A DNA stretch of 47,844 nucleotides from Limnohabitans sp. (lineage in GTDB: Bacteria > Pseudomonadota > Gammaproteobacteria > Burkholderiales > Burkholderiaceae_C), in the NCBI RefSeq assembly GCF_030158565.1, contig NZ_JAOASQ010000044.1:1-47844 (forward strand). Direction: 5' to 3'. Both the position numbers and the translations under genes were made by a program. This document shows, piece by piece, positions 1 through 8,769 of the stretch (its first letter is position 1; every line of letters starts with the position of its first letter). The notes under the pieces are model-generated. The model saw only the letters and a list, made by a program, of their open reading frames with translations, was not told where the DNA came from and searched no databases.

Positions 1-41
1 GCAAGACGGGGGTTCTTTTTCTTTGGCTTAGCTGATGCCAT
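1..41 (-). CDS. rpsT: 30S ribosomal protein S20, N-terminal fragment cut by window edge
   Basis: Reading the minus strand from the ATG at 41-39 gives MASAKPKKKNPRLA, the lysine-rich N-terminus of ribosomal protein S20, a primary 16S rRNA-binding protein of the small subunit. The remainder lies outside the window. A purine-rich ribosome-binding site (AAAGGAA on the minus strand, about positions 48-55) precedes the start. The gene is divergent from murJ, a common betaproteobacterial arrangement. Only 13 complete codons after the start are visible, so the call rests on this short but characteristic peptide and on context. Confidence 0.85.
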   Translation of the reverse strand, partial: MASAKPKKKNPRL

Positions 42-166
42 GATGATTTCCTTTGTGGTCTGAGGATGTTGTCGGCGAACCCAGCATTCTAGCAGAATGA
101 ATCGGCCCATTCTCCCCCTGCGGGCCAAGCGGCCATGACAGGGGCAAGAGGTGGCCCATCGGCCGC

Positions 167-172
167 TACACT
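167..172 (+). promoter_or_regulatory. candidate -10 element of murJ
   Basis: TACACT lies 8 nt before the murJ GTG start, and no Shine-Dalgarno sequence is present. If it is a true -10 element, transcription would begin at or next to the start codon, giving a leaderless mRNA. No convincing -35 element is visible 17 bp upstream. Confidence 0.4.
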
Positions 173-180
173 CCTAGCCT

Positions 181-1746
181 GTGAGCCTCCTACGTTCTGC
201 CTCTGTCGTTTCCATTTTCACGCTGGCCTCCCGGGTGACGGGGCTGGTGCGCGAGCTGTTGATCGCCTCGGCCTTCGGGGCCAGCGCCCTGACCGACGCC
301 TTCAATGTGGCCTTTCGCATTCCCAACCTGTTTCGCCGCTTGTTTGCGGAAGGCGCTTTCAGCCAGGCCTTTGTCCCGGTGCTGGCGGCCAACCGGGCCC
401 AGCATGGCGATGAGGCGACCAAAGACGCGATCGACAGCGTGGCCACCGCGCTGGCTTGGTCGGTGCTGGCCTTGTCTGTGATTGGGGTGCTGGCCGCGCC
501 TTGGCTGGTCTGGGCTTTGGCCAGCGGCTTGCAACAAGACCCCAAGGGCTACCAGTCGGCTGTGCAAATGACCCGCTGGATGTTTCCTTACATCGCCTTC
601 ATGTCGATGGTGGCGCTGTCCGCGGGCATTTTGAACACCTGGAAGCGCTTTGCCGTGCCTGCGGCCACGCCGGTGCTGCTCAATGTGAGCGTGATCGCGG
701 CGGCCCTGGGTTTGTCGCCCTGGCTGGCTGCGCGCGGCATTGAAGCCGTTTATGCCTTGCCTGCAGGCGTCATGCTCGGCGGTGTTTTGCAGTTACTGGT
801 GCAGATCCCGGCGCTCAAGCGATTGGGCTTGTTGCCGCGCATGGGCATCAGGCCATCGGCCATTCGACGGGCTTGGACCAATCCGGCCACCCGCAACATC
901 TTGCGCCTGATGGCCCCGGCTTTGCTGGGCGTGGGCGTGGCCCAAATTTCTTTGCTCATCAACACCCAGATTGCCTCGCACCTGGCGCCCGGCAGTGTGA
1001 GCTGGCTCAGTTATGCGGACCGATTGATGGAGTTCCCCACCGCCATGTTGGGCGTGGCGCTGGGTGCGGTTTTGATGCCGCAGCTGGCGGCGGCCAAAGC
1101 CACGGGCGATGCAGACCGTTATGCCGCCATGCTCGACTGGGGCTTGCGCCTGGTCTTGCTGCTGGCCTTGCCCTGTGCGGCGGCACTGCTGGTGTTTTCC
1201 GAGCCCTTGGTGGCGGTGCTCTACCACTACGGGGCCTTCACCGACCGCGATGTGCAGCAAACCACCTTGTCGCTCACCGGCTACGGCATTGGCCTCATGG
1301 GTTTGGTGGCCATCAAGGTGCTGGCTCCGGGTTATTACGCCAGCCAGGACATCCGCACGCCGGTCAAGATCGCGGTGGTGGTGCTGGTGATCACCCAATT
1401 GTTCAACCTCTTGTTCGTGCCTTGGCTGCAGCATGCCGGGCTGGCTCTGTCCATTGGCTTGGGCGCCTTGGTCAATGCCCTGTGGTTGTTGATCGGCTTG
1501 CTGCGTCGAGGCAGTTACAAGCCCCAGCCGGGCTGGGCGCGGTTTGCTATGCAGGTGCTGGTGGCCACGGGCTTGCTGGCGGCCTTGTTGTGGGTGGCCG
1601 CGCACCAATTGCAATGGGTCAGTTTGCGCCAGACGCCCTGGCTGCGCATCGGCTGGATGGTGGTGGTCTTGCTGGCATCGGCCTTGTTGTACTTTGGCGC
1701 CTTGTGGGCCACAGGCGTGCGCCTGAAGGCCTTCCTCAAGCGTTGA
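181..1746 (+). CDS. murJ: lipid II flippase MurJ
   Basis: This inner-membrane protein of 521 residues matches the MVF/MurJ family in length and in its many hydrophobic segments (about 14 expected). It flips lipid-linked peptidoglycan precursor (lipid II) to the periplasmic side. The N-terminus, with SRVTGLVRE at 17-25, places arginines at positions 18, 24 and 52, the same positions as essential residues of E. coli MurJ. An SYADRL motif puts a further arginine near 281. The start is GTG at 181; no in-frame upstream alternative fits the family N-terminus. There is no ribosome-binding site, but a -10-like TACACT lies just upstream. The SirB1-like gene follows after 19 bp, probably in the same transcript. 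Confidence 0.95.
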   Translation: MSLLRSASVVSIFTLASRVTGLVRELLIASAFGASALTDAFNVAFRIPNLFRRLFAEGAFSQAFVPVLAANRAQHGDEATKDAIDSVATALAWSVLALSVIGVLAAPWLVWALASGLQQDPKGYQSAVQMTRWMFPYIAFMSMVALSAGILNTWKRFAVPAATPVLLNVSVIAAALGLSPWLAARGIEAVYALPAGVMLGGVLQLLVQIPALKRLGLLPRMGIRPSAIRRAWTNPATRNILRLMAPALLGVGVAQISLLINTQIASHLAPGSVSWLSYADRLMEFPTAMLGVALGAVLMPQLAAAKATGDADRYAAMLDWGLRLVLLLALPCAAALLVFSEPLVAVLYHYGAFTDRDVQQTTLSLTGYGIGLMGLVAIKVLAPGYYASQDIRTPVKIAVVVLVITQLFNLLFVPWLQHAGLALSIGLGALVNALWLLIGLLRRGSYKPQPGWARFAMQVLVATGLLAALLWVAAHQLQWVSLRQTPWLRIGWMVVVLLASALLYFGALWATGVRLKAFLKR

Positions 1747-1765
1747 AAAAGCGCAGGTCTGAGCC

Positions 1766-2635
1766 ATGGATTTGAAATTTGAACCCGTCTCGCCGCTAGA
1801 CTACTTTGCCAGCCTGGTGCAAAGCGATGAGCACTTTCCATTGCTGGAAGCGGCAGCCAGTTTGGCGCAAGACGAAGAGCCCGATCTGGATGTGCAGCAT
1901 GTGCTGGACGACGTGGAGCGCTTGTTGAAAAAAGTCAAAGCCCGTTTGCCCGAGGATGCCGACGAGCTGACCCGACTGGCGATCCTGGCGCAGGTGTTTT
2001 ACAAAGACATGGGTTTTGGCGTCAATGCCAATGATTTTTATGCGCCGGAGAACAGCTACTTGCAAGAGGTGCTGCGCACCCGCCGGGGCTTGCCCATTGC
2101 ATTGGCGGTGATTTGGTTGGAGCTGGCGCAGGGCTTGGGCTTGCACGCGCAAGGCATTTCGTTTCCGGGACACTTTCTGGTCAAAGTTGCACTCGAAGGC
2201 GGTCTGGTGGTGCTGGACCCGCTGACCGGCGAGTCGCTCGGCTTGGACAACCTGGCCGAACGCCTGGGGCCTTACCGCGACGATGTGGACTGGGCTGCCG
2301 GCGCCGACCTGGACAGCGGCGAAACGCCTCTGGGCTTGTATTTGCAGGCGTGCCCGCCGCGCGACTTGTTGGCCCGCATGCTGCGCAATCTCAAAGAAGT
2401 GTTCCGTGCGCAAGAAGACTGGCCTCGCATGCTGGCGGTGCTGGACCGCTTGGTGGTGTTGCTTCCAGAAGTGTGGACCGAGCGGCGCGACCGCGGCTTG
2501 GTGCACGCCGAGCTGGGCCACATGCAGGATGCCTTGCACGACTTGCAGGTGTATTTGGGCGCCGAGCCATCGGCGCCCGATCAAGCGGCGCTGAAAGTCC
2601 GCTTGCGCGAACTGTCAGGCGACGCGCCCGCCTGA
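1766..2635 (+). CDS. SirB1-family protein (transglutaminase-like core plus TPR-like region)
   Basis: The 289-residue product resembles the SirB1 family. A transglutaminase-like fold domain spans roughly residues 50-190 (stretch RRGLPIALAVIWLELA and GISFPGHFLVKV), and a helical TPR-like region spans about 200-285. The biochemical role of the family is not established. In other proteobacteria the gene often sits beside prfA/prmC, but here it follows murJ. It is convergent with purM: its TGA stop (2633-2635) directly abuts the purM stop with no spacer, so the two transcripts must overlap or be separated by a factor-dependent mechanism. No hairpin terminator is visible. Confidence 0.85.
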   Translation: MDLKFEPVSPLDYFASLVQSDEHFPLLEAAASLAQDEEPDLDVQHVLDDVERLLKKVKARLPEDADELTRLAILAQVFYKDMGFGVNANDFYAPENSYLQEVLRTRRGLPIALAVIWLELAQGLGLHAQGISFPGHFLVKVALEGGLVVLDPLTGESLGLDNLAERLGPYRDDVDWAAGADLDSGETPLGLYLQACPPRDLLARMLRNLKEVFRAQEDWPRMLAVLDRLVVLLPEVWTERRDRGLVHAELGHMQDALHDLQVYLGAEPSAPDQAALKVRLRELSGDAPA

Positions 2636-3667
2636 TCAGGCCACGACGACCTGTTCGCCGCTGCCTTGGGCGGCAATCACACCGATGGTGTAAACCTGCT
2701 CACCCGCGGCACGCAAGGTGGCCGCGCAGCTTTCGGCTTCGGCCGCGTCAATCACCACCACCATGCCGATGCCGTTGTTGAAGGTGCGGTTCATCTCGAT
2801 GTCGTCGATGCCGGCGGTTTTTTGCAGCCAGGCAAACAGCTCGGTCTGGGGCCAGCTGCCTTTTTGCAGGTGCGCGGCCAGGCCTTCGGGCAGCACGCGG
2901 GGGATGTTCTCCAGCAAGCCACCGCCGGTGATGTGGGCCAAAGCCTTGATGGGGTGAGCAGCCAATGCGGCCAGCACGTTCAGCACGTACAGGCGGGTAG
3001 GCTCCATCAGGGCTTGCTTGAAAGGCTTGCCGTCGAGTGTGGCGGGGGCTTCTGAGCCTGCGCGCTCGATGCACTTGCGCACCAGGCTGAAACCGTTGGA
3101 GTGCACGCCGCTGGACGCCAGGCCCAACACCACGTCGCCCGCCTTGACGTTTTGACCGGTGAGGATTTTGGTTTTTTCGACCGCGCCAACCGCAAAACCG
3201 GCCAAGTCGTATTCGCCAGCGGGGTACATGCCGGGCATCTCGGCGGTTTCGCCGCCGATCAAAGCGCAGCCCGACAATTCGCAGCCCTTGGCAATGCCAC
3301 CCACCACGGCAGCAGCCGTGTCCACGTCCAGCTTGCCGCAGGCAAAGTAGTCGAGGAAGAACAGGGGCTCGGCGCCTTGCACCAGCACGTCGTTCACGCT
3401 CATGGCCACCAGGTCGATGCCCACGGTGTCGTGCATGTTCCATTCAAACGCCAGCTTGAGCTTGGTGCCCACGCCGTCGGTGCCGCTCACCAGCACGGGT
3501 TCTTTGTAGCGCTTGGGCACTTCAAACAGGGCTCCGAAGCCGCCGATGCCGGCCAGCACGCCTTCGCGCATGGTTTTCTTGGCCAGGGGCTTGATGCGCT
3601 CGACCAGCGCGTCGCCTGCAACGATGTCAACGCCGGCGTCTTTGTACGAAAGTGGGGTGTGGCTCAT
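2636..3667 (-). CDS. purM: phosphoribosylformylglycinamidine cyclo-ligase (AIR synthetase)
   Basis: PurM converts formylglycinamidine ribonucleotide and ATP to aminoimidazole ribonucleotide, the fifth step of purine synthesis, in the cytosol. The 343-residue length is typical. [10 protein letters not shown] at 61-70, [11 protein letters not shown] at 138-148 and [12 protein letters not shown] at 245-256 are family signatures. The minus-strand ATG at 3667 is preceded by a GAGGG ribosome-binding site 7 nt away. That site is half of an inverted repeat, GCCCTC-A-GAGGGC (3675-3687), whose one-base spacer is too short for a tight RNA hairpin but could be an operator-like symmetry. The gene is divergent from the perM-hda operon. 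Confidence 0.97.
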   Translation of the reverse strand: MSHTPLSYKDAGVDIVAGDALVERIKPLAKKTMREGVLAGIGGFGALFEVPKRYKEPVLVSGTDGVGTKLKLAFEWNMHDTVGIDLVAMSVNDVLVQGAEPLFFLDYFACGKLDVDTAAAVVGGIAKGCELSGCALIGGETAEMPGMYPAGEYDLAGFAVGAVEKTKILTGQNVKAGDVVLGLASSGVHSNGFSLVRKCIERAGSEAPATLDGKPFKQALMEPTRLYVLNVLAALAAHPIKALAHITGGGLLENIPRVLPEGLAAHLQKGSWPQTELFAWLQKTAGIDDIEMNRTFNNGIGMVVVIDAAEAESCAATLRAAGEQVYTIGVIAAQGSGEQVVVA

Positions 3668-3823
3668 GGTTTCGGCCCTCAGAGGGCAAGTAAATGGGGT
3701 ATGGGGGCCAATAAACGGGCTGGCAGACTAAAATCAAGGCTTATTTTAAGGGTTCACCCTGACGGTTCCCGATCCCCTTTCACAAAAGACGAGTCCCACT
3801 TGCAGCAACCTGTCCCATTTTTG

Positions 3824-4915
3824 ATGTCCCGCTTGGCCGCATGGAGTGGCGTGGCCCTGTTGGCGGTGCTGATTTTCTGGCTCTTGGCCCCTGTGCTGGC
3901 CCCGTTTGTGGTGGCTGCAGTGCTGGCGTATGTGCTCAATCCTTTGGTGCTTAAGCTGGTGCGCGTGTCGGGCGGGCGTTTGCCCCACCTCCTGGCCGTG
4001 GTGCTGGTCGAAGGCCTGGCGCTGCTGGCCTTGCTGGGCATCGTGTTGCTGCTGGTGCCCATTCTGGTGCGCGAGTGGCCTTTGTTGCAGCAGCAAATCC
4101 CGCTGCTTTTTGACAAACTCGATGCATCGCTGACACCCTGGCTCGCGCAAATGGGCATTTCGGTGTCGCTGGACCTGAGCGAGCTGAAAAGCCAGCTGGT
4201 CGCGTACTTGAGTGCCAACCGCGAAGACTGGTGGGCGCCGCTGATGTCCTCGCTCAAGCTCGGTGGCAGCGCCGCGCTGGCCTTGGCCGGTTTTGTCGTG
4301 CTGGTGCCTGTGGCCTTGTTTTATTTGCTCAAGGATTGGTCAAGGCTGATGCATGCCACGGCCGATCTGGTGCCGCCTGCATGGCGCAGCGTGTTCGACG
4401 GTTTCATGGGCGAATGCGACACCGTCTTGGGCGAATACCTGCGCGGTCAGTTGCTGGTCATGCTGTGCCTGGCGGTGTATTACGCCTTGGGTTTGTGGCT
4501 GTTTGGCCTGGAGCTGGCGCTGCCCATTGGCATCTTCACGGGGCTGGCGGTGTTTGTGCCGTATTTGGGTTTTGGTGTGGGGCTGCTGTTGGCCTTGCTG
4601 GCGGGCTTGTTGCAATTGGCACCAGGTCAGGCCGTGCTCATGGTGGCGGTGGTGTACGGGCTGGGGCAGCTGATCGAAAGTTTCGTGCTCACCCCGCGCT
4701 TGGTGGGTGAGCGCATTGGTTTGCATCCTTTGGCGGTCATCTTGTCTTTGATGGCTTTTGGTCAGCTGATGGGCTTTGTGGGCGTGTTGATTGCCTTGCC
4801 TGCCAGCGCCGTTTTGCTGGTGGGGCTTCGCCGTTTGCGCTGCCAATACCTGCACAGCGATCTTTACCGGAACAGTGGCGCTGCCGATGATGAACAAGGG
4901 CCTGGCAAGGCATGA
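3824..4915 (+). CDS. AI-2E family transporter / PerM-like permease
   Basis: The 363-residue product has the hydrophobic pattern of the AI-2E exporter/PerM family, with several membrane spans before and after a central amphipathic region, including LIESFVLTPRLVGERIGLHPL before the last spans. Members export small molecules or ions, and the substrate cannot be told from sequence. The open frame extends far upstream as a shadow of purM. The plausible starts are ATG at 3824 (chosen) and TTG at 3800, which would add eight residues. The stop overlaps the hda start as ATGA, indicating translational coupling in the operon with hda, the HAD phosphatase, pcnB and folK. Confidence 0.88.
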   Translation: MSRLAAWSGVALLAVLIFWLLAPVLAPFVVAAVLAYVLNPLVLKLVRVSGGRLPHLLAVVLVEGLALLALLGIVLLLVPILVREWPLLQQQIPLLFDKLDASLTPWLAQMGISVSLDLSELKSQLVAYLSANREDWWAPLMSSLKLGGSAALALAGFVVLVPVALFYLLKDWSRLMHATADLVPPAWRSVFDGFMGECDTVLGEYLRGQLLVMLCLAVYYALGLWLFGLELALPIGIFTGLAVFVPYLGFGVGLLLALLAGLLQLAPGQAVLMVAVVYGLGQLIESFVLTPRLVGERIGLHPLAVILSLMAFGQLMGFVGVLIALPASAVLLVGLRRLRCQYLHSDLYRNSGAADDEQGPGKA

Positions 4916-5598
4916 AGCAACTGGCTTTGGACATCGGCCTGGCTTCGTCCCCCACGCTGGATAATTTTTTTGCTGGCCCCAATGAGGCCGCCTTGAGTCA
5001 TTTGCGTTTGTGGACGTCATCGAGCCATCGTTCACCTGTGCCCAGTTACCTCTGGGGCGAGGGCGGTTCGGGCAAAACCCATTTGCTGCATGCGGTGCAC
5101 CACGCGCTCAAAGAGCAGGGTGCCCAAGTGGGTTGGCTCGATGCATACACCATGAACCCGCCTGAGTTCAACGACGATTGGGTGGCGGTGCTGATGGACG
5201 ATGTGCACCTGTACAACGCCGAGCAGCAGCACACCGCATTCAACTGGTTTGTCAACGCGCTCACACCCCGAGTGGGCACACCGCGCTGGGTGCTGGCCGC
5301 AGGCGCCATGCCCCCGGCTGACCTCAAGTTGCGCGACGATCTGCGCACCCGCTTGGGTTGGGGTCATGTGTATGCCCTGCAGGTGCTCGATGAGCCTGAG
5401 CGCCGCGCTGTGTTGCGCCAGGCGGCCGATGCCCGGGGCCTGTTTTTGAGCGATGAAGTCATGTCCTACATGCTCAACCGCTTCTCGCGTGATCTGGGCA
5501 GCTTGATGCAGCTGCTCGACCACTTGGACCAATATGCTTTGCAAATGCAACGCGCCCTGACCATTCCTTTGGTGCGCGCGATGCTGGAGAACGAATGA
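4912..5598 (+). CDS. hda: DnaA regulatory inactivator Hda
   Basis: Hda is an AAA+ protein that works with the DNA-loaded beta clamp to stimulate hydrolysis of DnaA-bound ATP, preventing re-initiation of replication. The 228-residue length fits. The N-terminus QLALDI (3-8) matches the clamp-binding motif. Walker A is GEGGSGKTH (49-57), and the Walker B region is VLMDDVHLY (about 93-101). It overlaps the upstream permease gene and the downstream HAD gene by four bases each (ATGA), so the genes are tightly coupled. It lacks the DNA-binding domain of DnaA, which separates it from dnaA. Confidence 0.93.
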   Translation: MKQLALDIGLASSPTLDNFFAGPNEAALSHLRLWTSSSHRSPVPSYLWGEGGSGKTHLLHAVHHALKEQGAQVGWLDAYTMNPPEFNDDWVAVLMDDVHLYNAEQQHTAFNWFVNALTPRVGTPRWVLAAGAMPPADLKLRDDLRTRLGWGHVYALQVLDEPERRAVLRQAADARGLFLSDEVMSYMLNRFSRDLGSLMQLLDHLDQYALQMQRALTIPLVRAMLENE

Positions 5599-6263
5599 AA
5601 CTCGCGCTGTTCGATCTGGACCACACACTTTTGCCGATCGATTCGGACCACACCTGGGGCGTGTTCACCACCGAGCTGGGCTGGAACGATCCGGCCATGT
5701 TCAACCAACGCAACGACGAGTTCTATGCCCACTACCAAGCGGGCACGCTGGACATCCATGACTACGTGCGTTTTGCCACCCAGGCCGCGCGCGAGCGTGG
5801 AGCGGCCGAAGCGGCCCGCGCGCACGATCGCTACATGGACGAGGTGATTCGCCCGCGCATCACGCCCGAGGCGCTGGCGCTGGTACGATCGCACCAGCAC
5901 GCTGGTGACACGGTCATGATCGTGACGGCTACCAACGAGTTTGTGACCCGCCCGATCGCCCAAGCCTTTGGCGTGAGCGAATTGATCGCGGTGGAGCTGG
6001 AACGCGACAGCACGGGCTGGATCACCGGCGAGATCCAAGGCACACCGTCGTTCCGTGAAGGCAAAGTCACCCGTGTGGCGCAGTGGCTGGCCCGCCAAGG
6101 CCTGGACTGGGACGATGTGGAGATGAGTTTTTACTCCGACTCCATGAACGACCTGCCGCTTTTGGAAAAAGCCCACCATCCGGTGGCAACGAACCCTGAC
6201 GCTCGGTTGCGTCAGCTGGCCACAGAGCGTGGCTGGCGCATCCTCGAACTGTTTCAAGAATGA
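5595..6263 (+). CDS. HAD-superfamily phosphatase (SerB/CicA-like, subfamily IB)
   Basis: The 222-residue protein starts MKLALFDLDHTLLP, which gives the DxDxT nucleophile motif (D7 and D9). It ends with an FYSDSMNDLPLL stretch near 177-188, the acidic motif IV that binds magnesium. These are the hallmarks of HAD phosphatases of the phosphoserine-phosphatase-like group. The substrate is not determined; homologues are variously named histidinol-phosphatase-like or CicA. The position between hda and pcnB is typical of betaproteobacteria but does not reveal the role. Its ends overlap both neighbours as ATGA, so it is translated from the same operon. Confidence 0.88.
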   Translation: MKLALFDLDHTLLPIDSDHTWGVFTTELGWNDPAMFNQRNDEFYAHYQAGTLDIHDYVRFATQAARERGAAEAARAHDRYMDEVIRPRITPEALALVRSHQHAGDTVMIVTATNEFVTRPIAQAFGVSELIAVELERDSTGWITGEIQGTPSFREGKVTRVAQWLARQGLDWDDVEMSFYSDSMNDLPLLEKAHHPVATNPDARLRQLATERGWRILELFQE

Positions 6264-7819
6264 TCAAGAAATTCATCACCAAGCTGCTGGGCAAACCGGC
6301 TGGCGGCAACAAGCCGAGTTTCGGCCGTCGCACCGAAGTGCCTGCATCGGTGCACCGCATCGACCCGAACCTGGTGGACGAACGCGCCATCAACGTGACA
6401 CGCACCTTGCAGCAAGCGGGCTTTGAGGCCTACATCGTGGGCGGCGCCGTGCGCGATTTGTTGCTGGGCTTGCGCCCCAAAGACTTTGACGTGGCCACCG
6501 ATGCGACGCCCGAGCAGGTCAAAGGCCTGTTTCGCCGCGCTTTCATCATTGGCCGTCGTTTTCGCATCGTGCACGTGGTGTATGGGCGAGGCCGTGACAA
6601 CGAAGTGATCGAGGTCTCGACCTTCCGCGCCCATTTGGACAATGCGGCGGCCGAGCAGGTCAAGGGCAACGAGCGCACCAGCAAGCGCCAACTCGAAGGC
6701 ATCCAGCATGCGGTGGATTCGAGTGGCCGTGTGCTGCGCGACAACGTTTGGGGCCCGCAAGACGAAGACGCAACGCGCCGTGACTTCACTGTCAACGCGA
6801 TGTATTACGACCCTGAGACCCAGATCGTGGTGGACTACCACGGCGGCATTCAGGATGCCAAGAAACACACCTTGCGCATGATTGGCGACCCGGCCACGCG
6901 TTACCGCGAAGACCCGGTGCGCATCATCCGCGCTGTGCGCTTTGCGGCCAAGCTCAGCCACCTGGGTTTCAAGCTCGAATCCAAAACCGCCAAGCCCCTG
7001 GTCGAAGCGGCCACCTTGCTGGCCGATGTGCCGCAAAGCCGCTTGTTTGACGAAATGCTCAAGCTGCTGCAGACCGGTCACGCGCTGGCCTCCATTGCAC
7101 AGCTCAAGCACTTGGGGCTGGCCAAAGGCATTTACCCACTGCTGGATGTGGTGGTCGAGCGTGCCGACAGCGATTTCGTGAAAGCCGCCTTGGCCGACAC
7201 CGACCGCCGGGTGGGCGAGGGCAAGCCGGTGGCCCCCAGCTTCTTGTTGGCCTGTGTGCTGTGGGCCGATGTGCGTGACGGCTGGGCGGCACGCCTGGCG
7301 CGCAAGGAGCATCCGTATCCGGCCTTGCAGGACGCGATTGACGAGGTGTTCGACGCCCGCATTGGCGATGTGTCGGGCCGCGGCAAGCTGGCTGCCGACA
7401 TGCGCGAGATCTGGATGATGCAGCCCCGGTTTGAAAAGCGCGTGGGTGCTACGCCCTTCAGCCTGGTGGAGCAGCCACGCTTTCGTGCTGGCTTTGATTT
7501 CTTGCGCCTGCGCGCCGATGCACAAGAAGTGGACGACACCCTGGCCGACTGGTGGCAAGAGTTCAGCATGGCCAGCGATTCGGAACGTGAAGACCTGGTG
7601 CAGGCCGCCAAGGCCGAGCAGCTGGCCAAGCCCCGCGTACGCCGTGCGCCCAAGCCACAAGGCGAGGGCGCTTCGCCCCGCGCTGCGGCTGTGAAGTCGG
7701 CGCCTGAATCCGATGCCGATGCGCCACCATCGGGTGATGACTCGGCGCCCAAAAAACGCCGCCGCCGCCGCCGCAAGCCCGGCAGCGGTGGTGAGCCCGG
7801 CGCGGCCAGCGCCGAATAA
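6260..7819 (+). CDS. pcnB: poly(A) polymerase I
   Basis: PcnB adds 3' poly(A) tails to RNAs, marking them for exonucleolytic decay. The 519-residue product has the class II nucleotidyltransferase signature GGAVRDLLLG at 61-70 followed by DFDVATD at 75-81, carrying the metal-binding aspartates. The RNA- and head-domain features DDATRRDFTVNA-like (EDATRRDFTVNAMYYDP) and RYREDPVRIIRA follow, which favours poly(A) polymerase over a CCA-adding enzyme. The C-terminus is a low-complexity tail ending in a run of six arginines near 497-505, probably for RNA binding. It is the fourth overlapping gene of the operon and is followed by folK. Confidence 0.93.
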   Translation: MIKKFITKLLGKPAGGNKPSFGRRTEVPASVHRIDPNLVDERAINVTRTLQQAGFEAYIVGGAVRDLLLGLRPKDFDVATDATPEQVKGLFRRAFIIGRRFRIVHVVYGRGRDNEVIEVSTFRAHLDNAAAEQVKGNERTSKRQLEGIQHAVDSSGRVLRDNVWGPQDEDATRRDFTVNAMYYDPETQIVVDYHGGIQDAKKHTLRMIGDPATRYREDPVRIIRAVRFAAKLSHLGFKLESKTAKPLVEAATLLADVPQSRLFDEMLKLLQTGHALASIAQLKHLGLAKGIYPLLDVVVERADSDFVKAALADTDRRVGEGKPVAPSFLLACVLWADVRDGWAARLARKEHPYPALQDAIDEVFDARIGDVSGRGKLAADMREIWMMQPRFEKRVGATPFSLVEQPRFRAGFDFLRLRADAQEVDDTLADWWQEFSMASDSEREDLVQAAKAEQLAKPRVRRAPKPQGEGASPRAAAVKSAPESDADAPPSGDDSAPKKRRRRRRKPGSGGEPGAASAE

Positions 7820-7829
7820 ACGCGGCCGC

Positions 7830-8318
7830 ATGCTGGCAGACCGTGAGCCTGTGACCGCCTACGTGGCCGTGGGCGCCAACCTCGGCGATGCGCGACAGAC
7901 GGTGCTGGGCAGCCTGAGCGCCTTGGCCCGATTGCCCGGCACCGTGTGTTCGGGCCGCTCCCGCCTCTACCGCACCGCGCCTTTTGAGGCCCAGGGGCCT
8001 GACTTCATCAACGCGGTGGTGCGGCTCGAAACCCGTTTGAGCGCCCCTGAGTTGCTGGATGCCCTGCAGGGTCTTGAAAACCAGGCAGGACGCTTGCGGC
8101 CTTATCAGAACGCACCACGCACGCTGGATCTGGATGTGCTGTTGTATGGCCAGGCCTGCATGGACAGCCCTCGCCTGACCTTGCCGCACCCACGCATGTG
8201 GACCCGAGCTTTTGTGTTGTACCCCTTGGCCGATCTGGCCCCTGATCTGGTCACGCCCGCGCATTGGGCCAGTGTGGCGGGGCAAAGCATCGAGCCTTTG
8301 ACGGAAAGCGTGCCATGA
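7830..8318 (+). CDS. folK: 6-hydroxymethyl-dihydropterin pyrophosphokinase (HPPK)
   Basis: FolK transfers pyrophosphate from ATP to 6-hydroxymethyl-7,8-dihydropterin in folate synthesis. The N-terminal AYVAVGANLGD motif and the signature RTLDLDVLLYG identify the family, and about 162 residues is the usual length. The start chosen is ATG at 7830, 10 bp after pcnB. The open frame reaches back into pcnB, but the family N-terminus argues against a longer protein. The stop overlaps the next gene as ATGA. pcnB-folK adjacency is conserved in beta- and gammaproteobacteria. Confidence 0.93.
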   Translation: MLADREPVTAYVAVGANLGDARQTVLGSLSALARLPGTVCSGRSRLYRTAPFEAQGPDFINAVVRLETRLSAPELLDALQGLENQAGRLRPYQNAPRTLDLDVLLYGQACMDSPRLTLPHPRMWTRAFVLYPLADLAPDLVTPAHWASVAGQSIEPLTESVP

Positions 8319-8677
8319 CCTTTTTCACCAGCTTGCCCGTGGCCTTGCAGACGGTGTTGCTGCTGTTGACCAGCAATGTGTTCATGACCTTCGCCTGGTA
8401 CGGCCACCTGCGCAACATGTCGGCCGCGCCTTGGTATGCGGCGGCTTTGGTGAGTTGGGGCATCGCCCTGTTCGAATACATGTTCCAAGTGCCCGCCAAC
8501 CGCATTGGCCACACCGAGTTCAGTGTGGGGCAACTCAAAATCATGCAGGAGGTCATCACTTTGGCGGTGTTTGTGCCTTTTGCCGTGGTTTACCTGAAAG
8601 AGCCGTTCAAGCTGGACTACCTCTGGGCCGCCTTGTGCATGGTCGGCGCGGTTTACTTCATTTTCCGCAGCGCCTGA
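8315..8677 (+). CDS. DUF486 / DMT-like small membrane protein
   Basis: The 120-residue product has four hydrophobic segments and matches the DUF486 family of small multidrug-resistance-like (DMT superfamily) membrane proteins. Recognisable stretches are TFAWYGHLRNM and FEYMFQVPANRIGH, followed by FSVGQLKIMQEVITL. Function is unknown; a transporter role is inferred from the superfamily only. Its ATG at 8315 overlaps the folK stop by four bases, so it is the last gene of the perM-hda-pcnB-folK operon. In many Burkholderiales a deoxynucleoside kinase or panB follows folK instead. Confidence 0.85.
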   Translation: MTFFTSLPVALQTVLLLLTSNVFMTFAWYGHLRNMSAAPWYAAALVSWGIALFEYMFQVPANRIGHTEFSVGQLKIMQEVITLAVFVPFAVVYLKEPFKLDYLWAALCMVGAVYFIFRSA

Positions 8678-8720
8678 CGTCTCCAGCCCTTGAGAGGGTG
8701 ACAAACGGTTAAACTCGCCG

Positions 8721-8738
8721 CTGTCATGCGAATGTCAT
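8721..8738 (+). promoter_or_regulatory. Pho box (PhoB-binding site) upstream of DUF47-pit
   Basis: CTGTCATGCGAATGTCAT is two TGTCAT units on an 11-bp period with a 4-bp spacer. It matches the E. coli Pho-box layout (CTGTCAT, four A/T-rich bases, CTGTCAT) except for the GC content of the spacer and one base. It lies 32 bp before the start of the PhoU-like gene. The site suggests that PhoB activates this phosphate-uptake operon when phosphate is scarce. The -10 element is not obvious. Confidence 0.65.
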
Positions 8739-8769
8739 ATTCGCTCTTTCAAGTCATCAGGAGTCCCCC

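Noticed and set aside
3101..3823. N-terminal extension of the PerM-like permease gene by 241 codons
   Set aside because: The stretch is antisense to purM and its promoter region and has no membrane-protein character; the family begins near ATG 3824.
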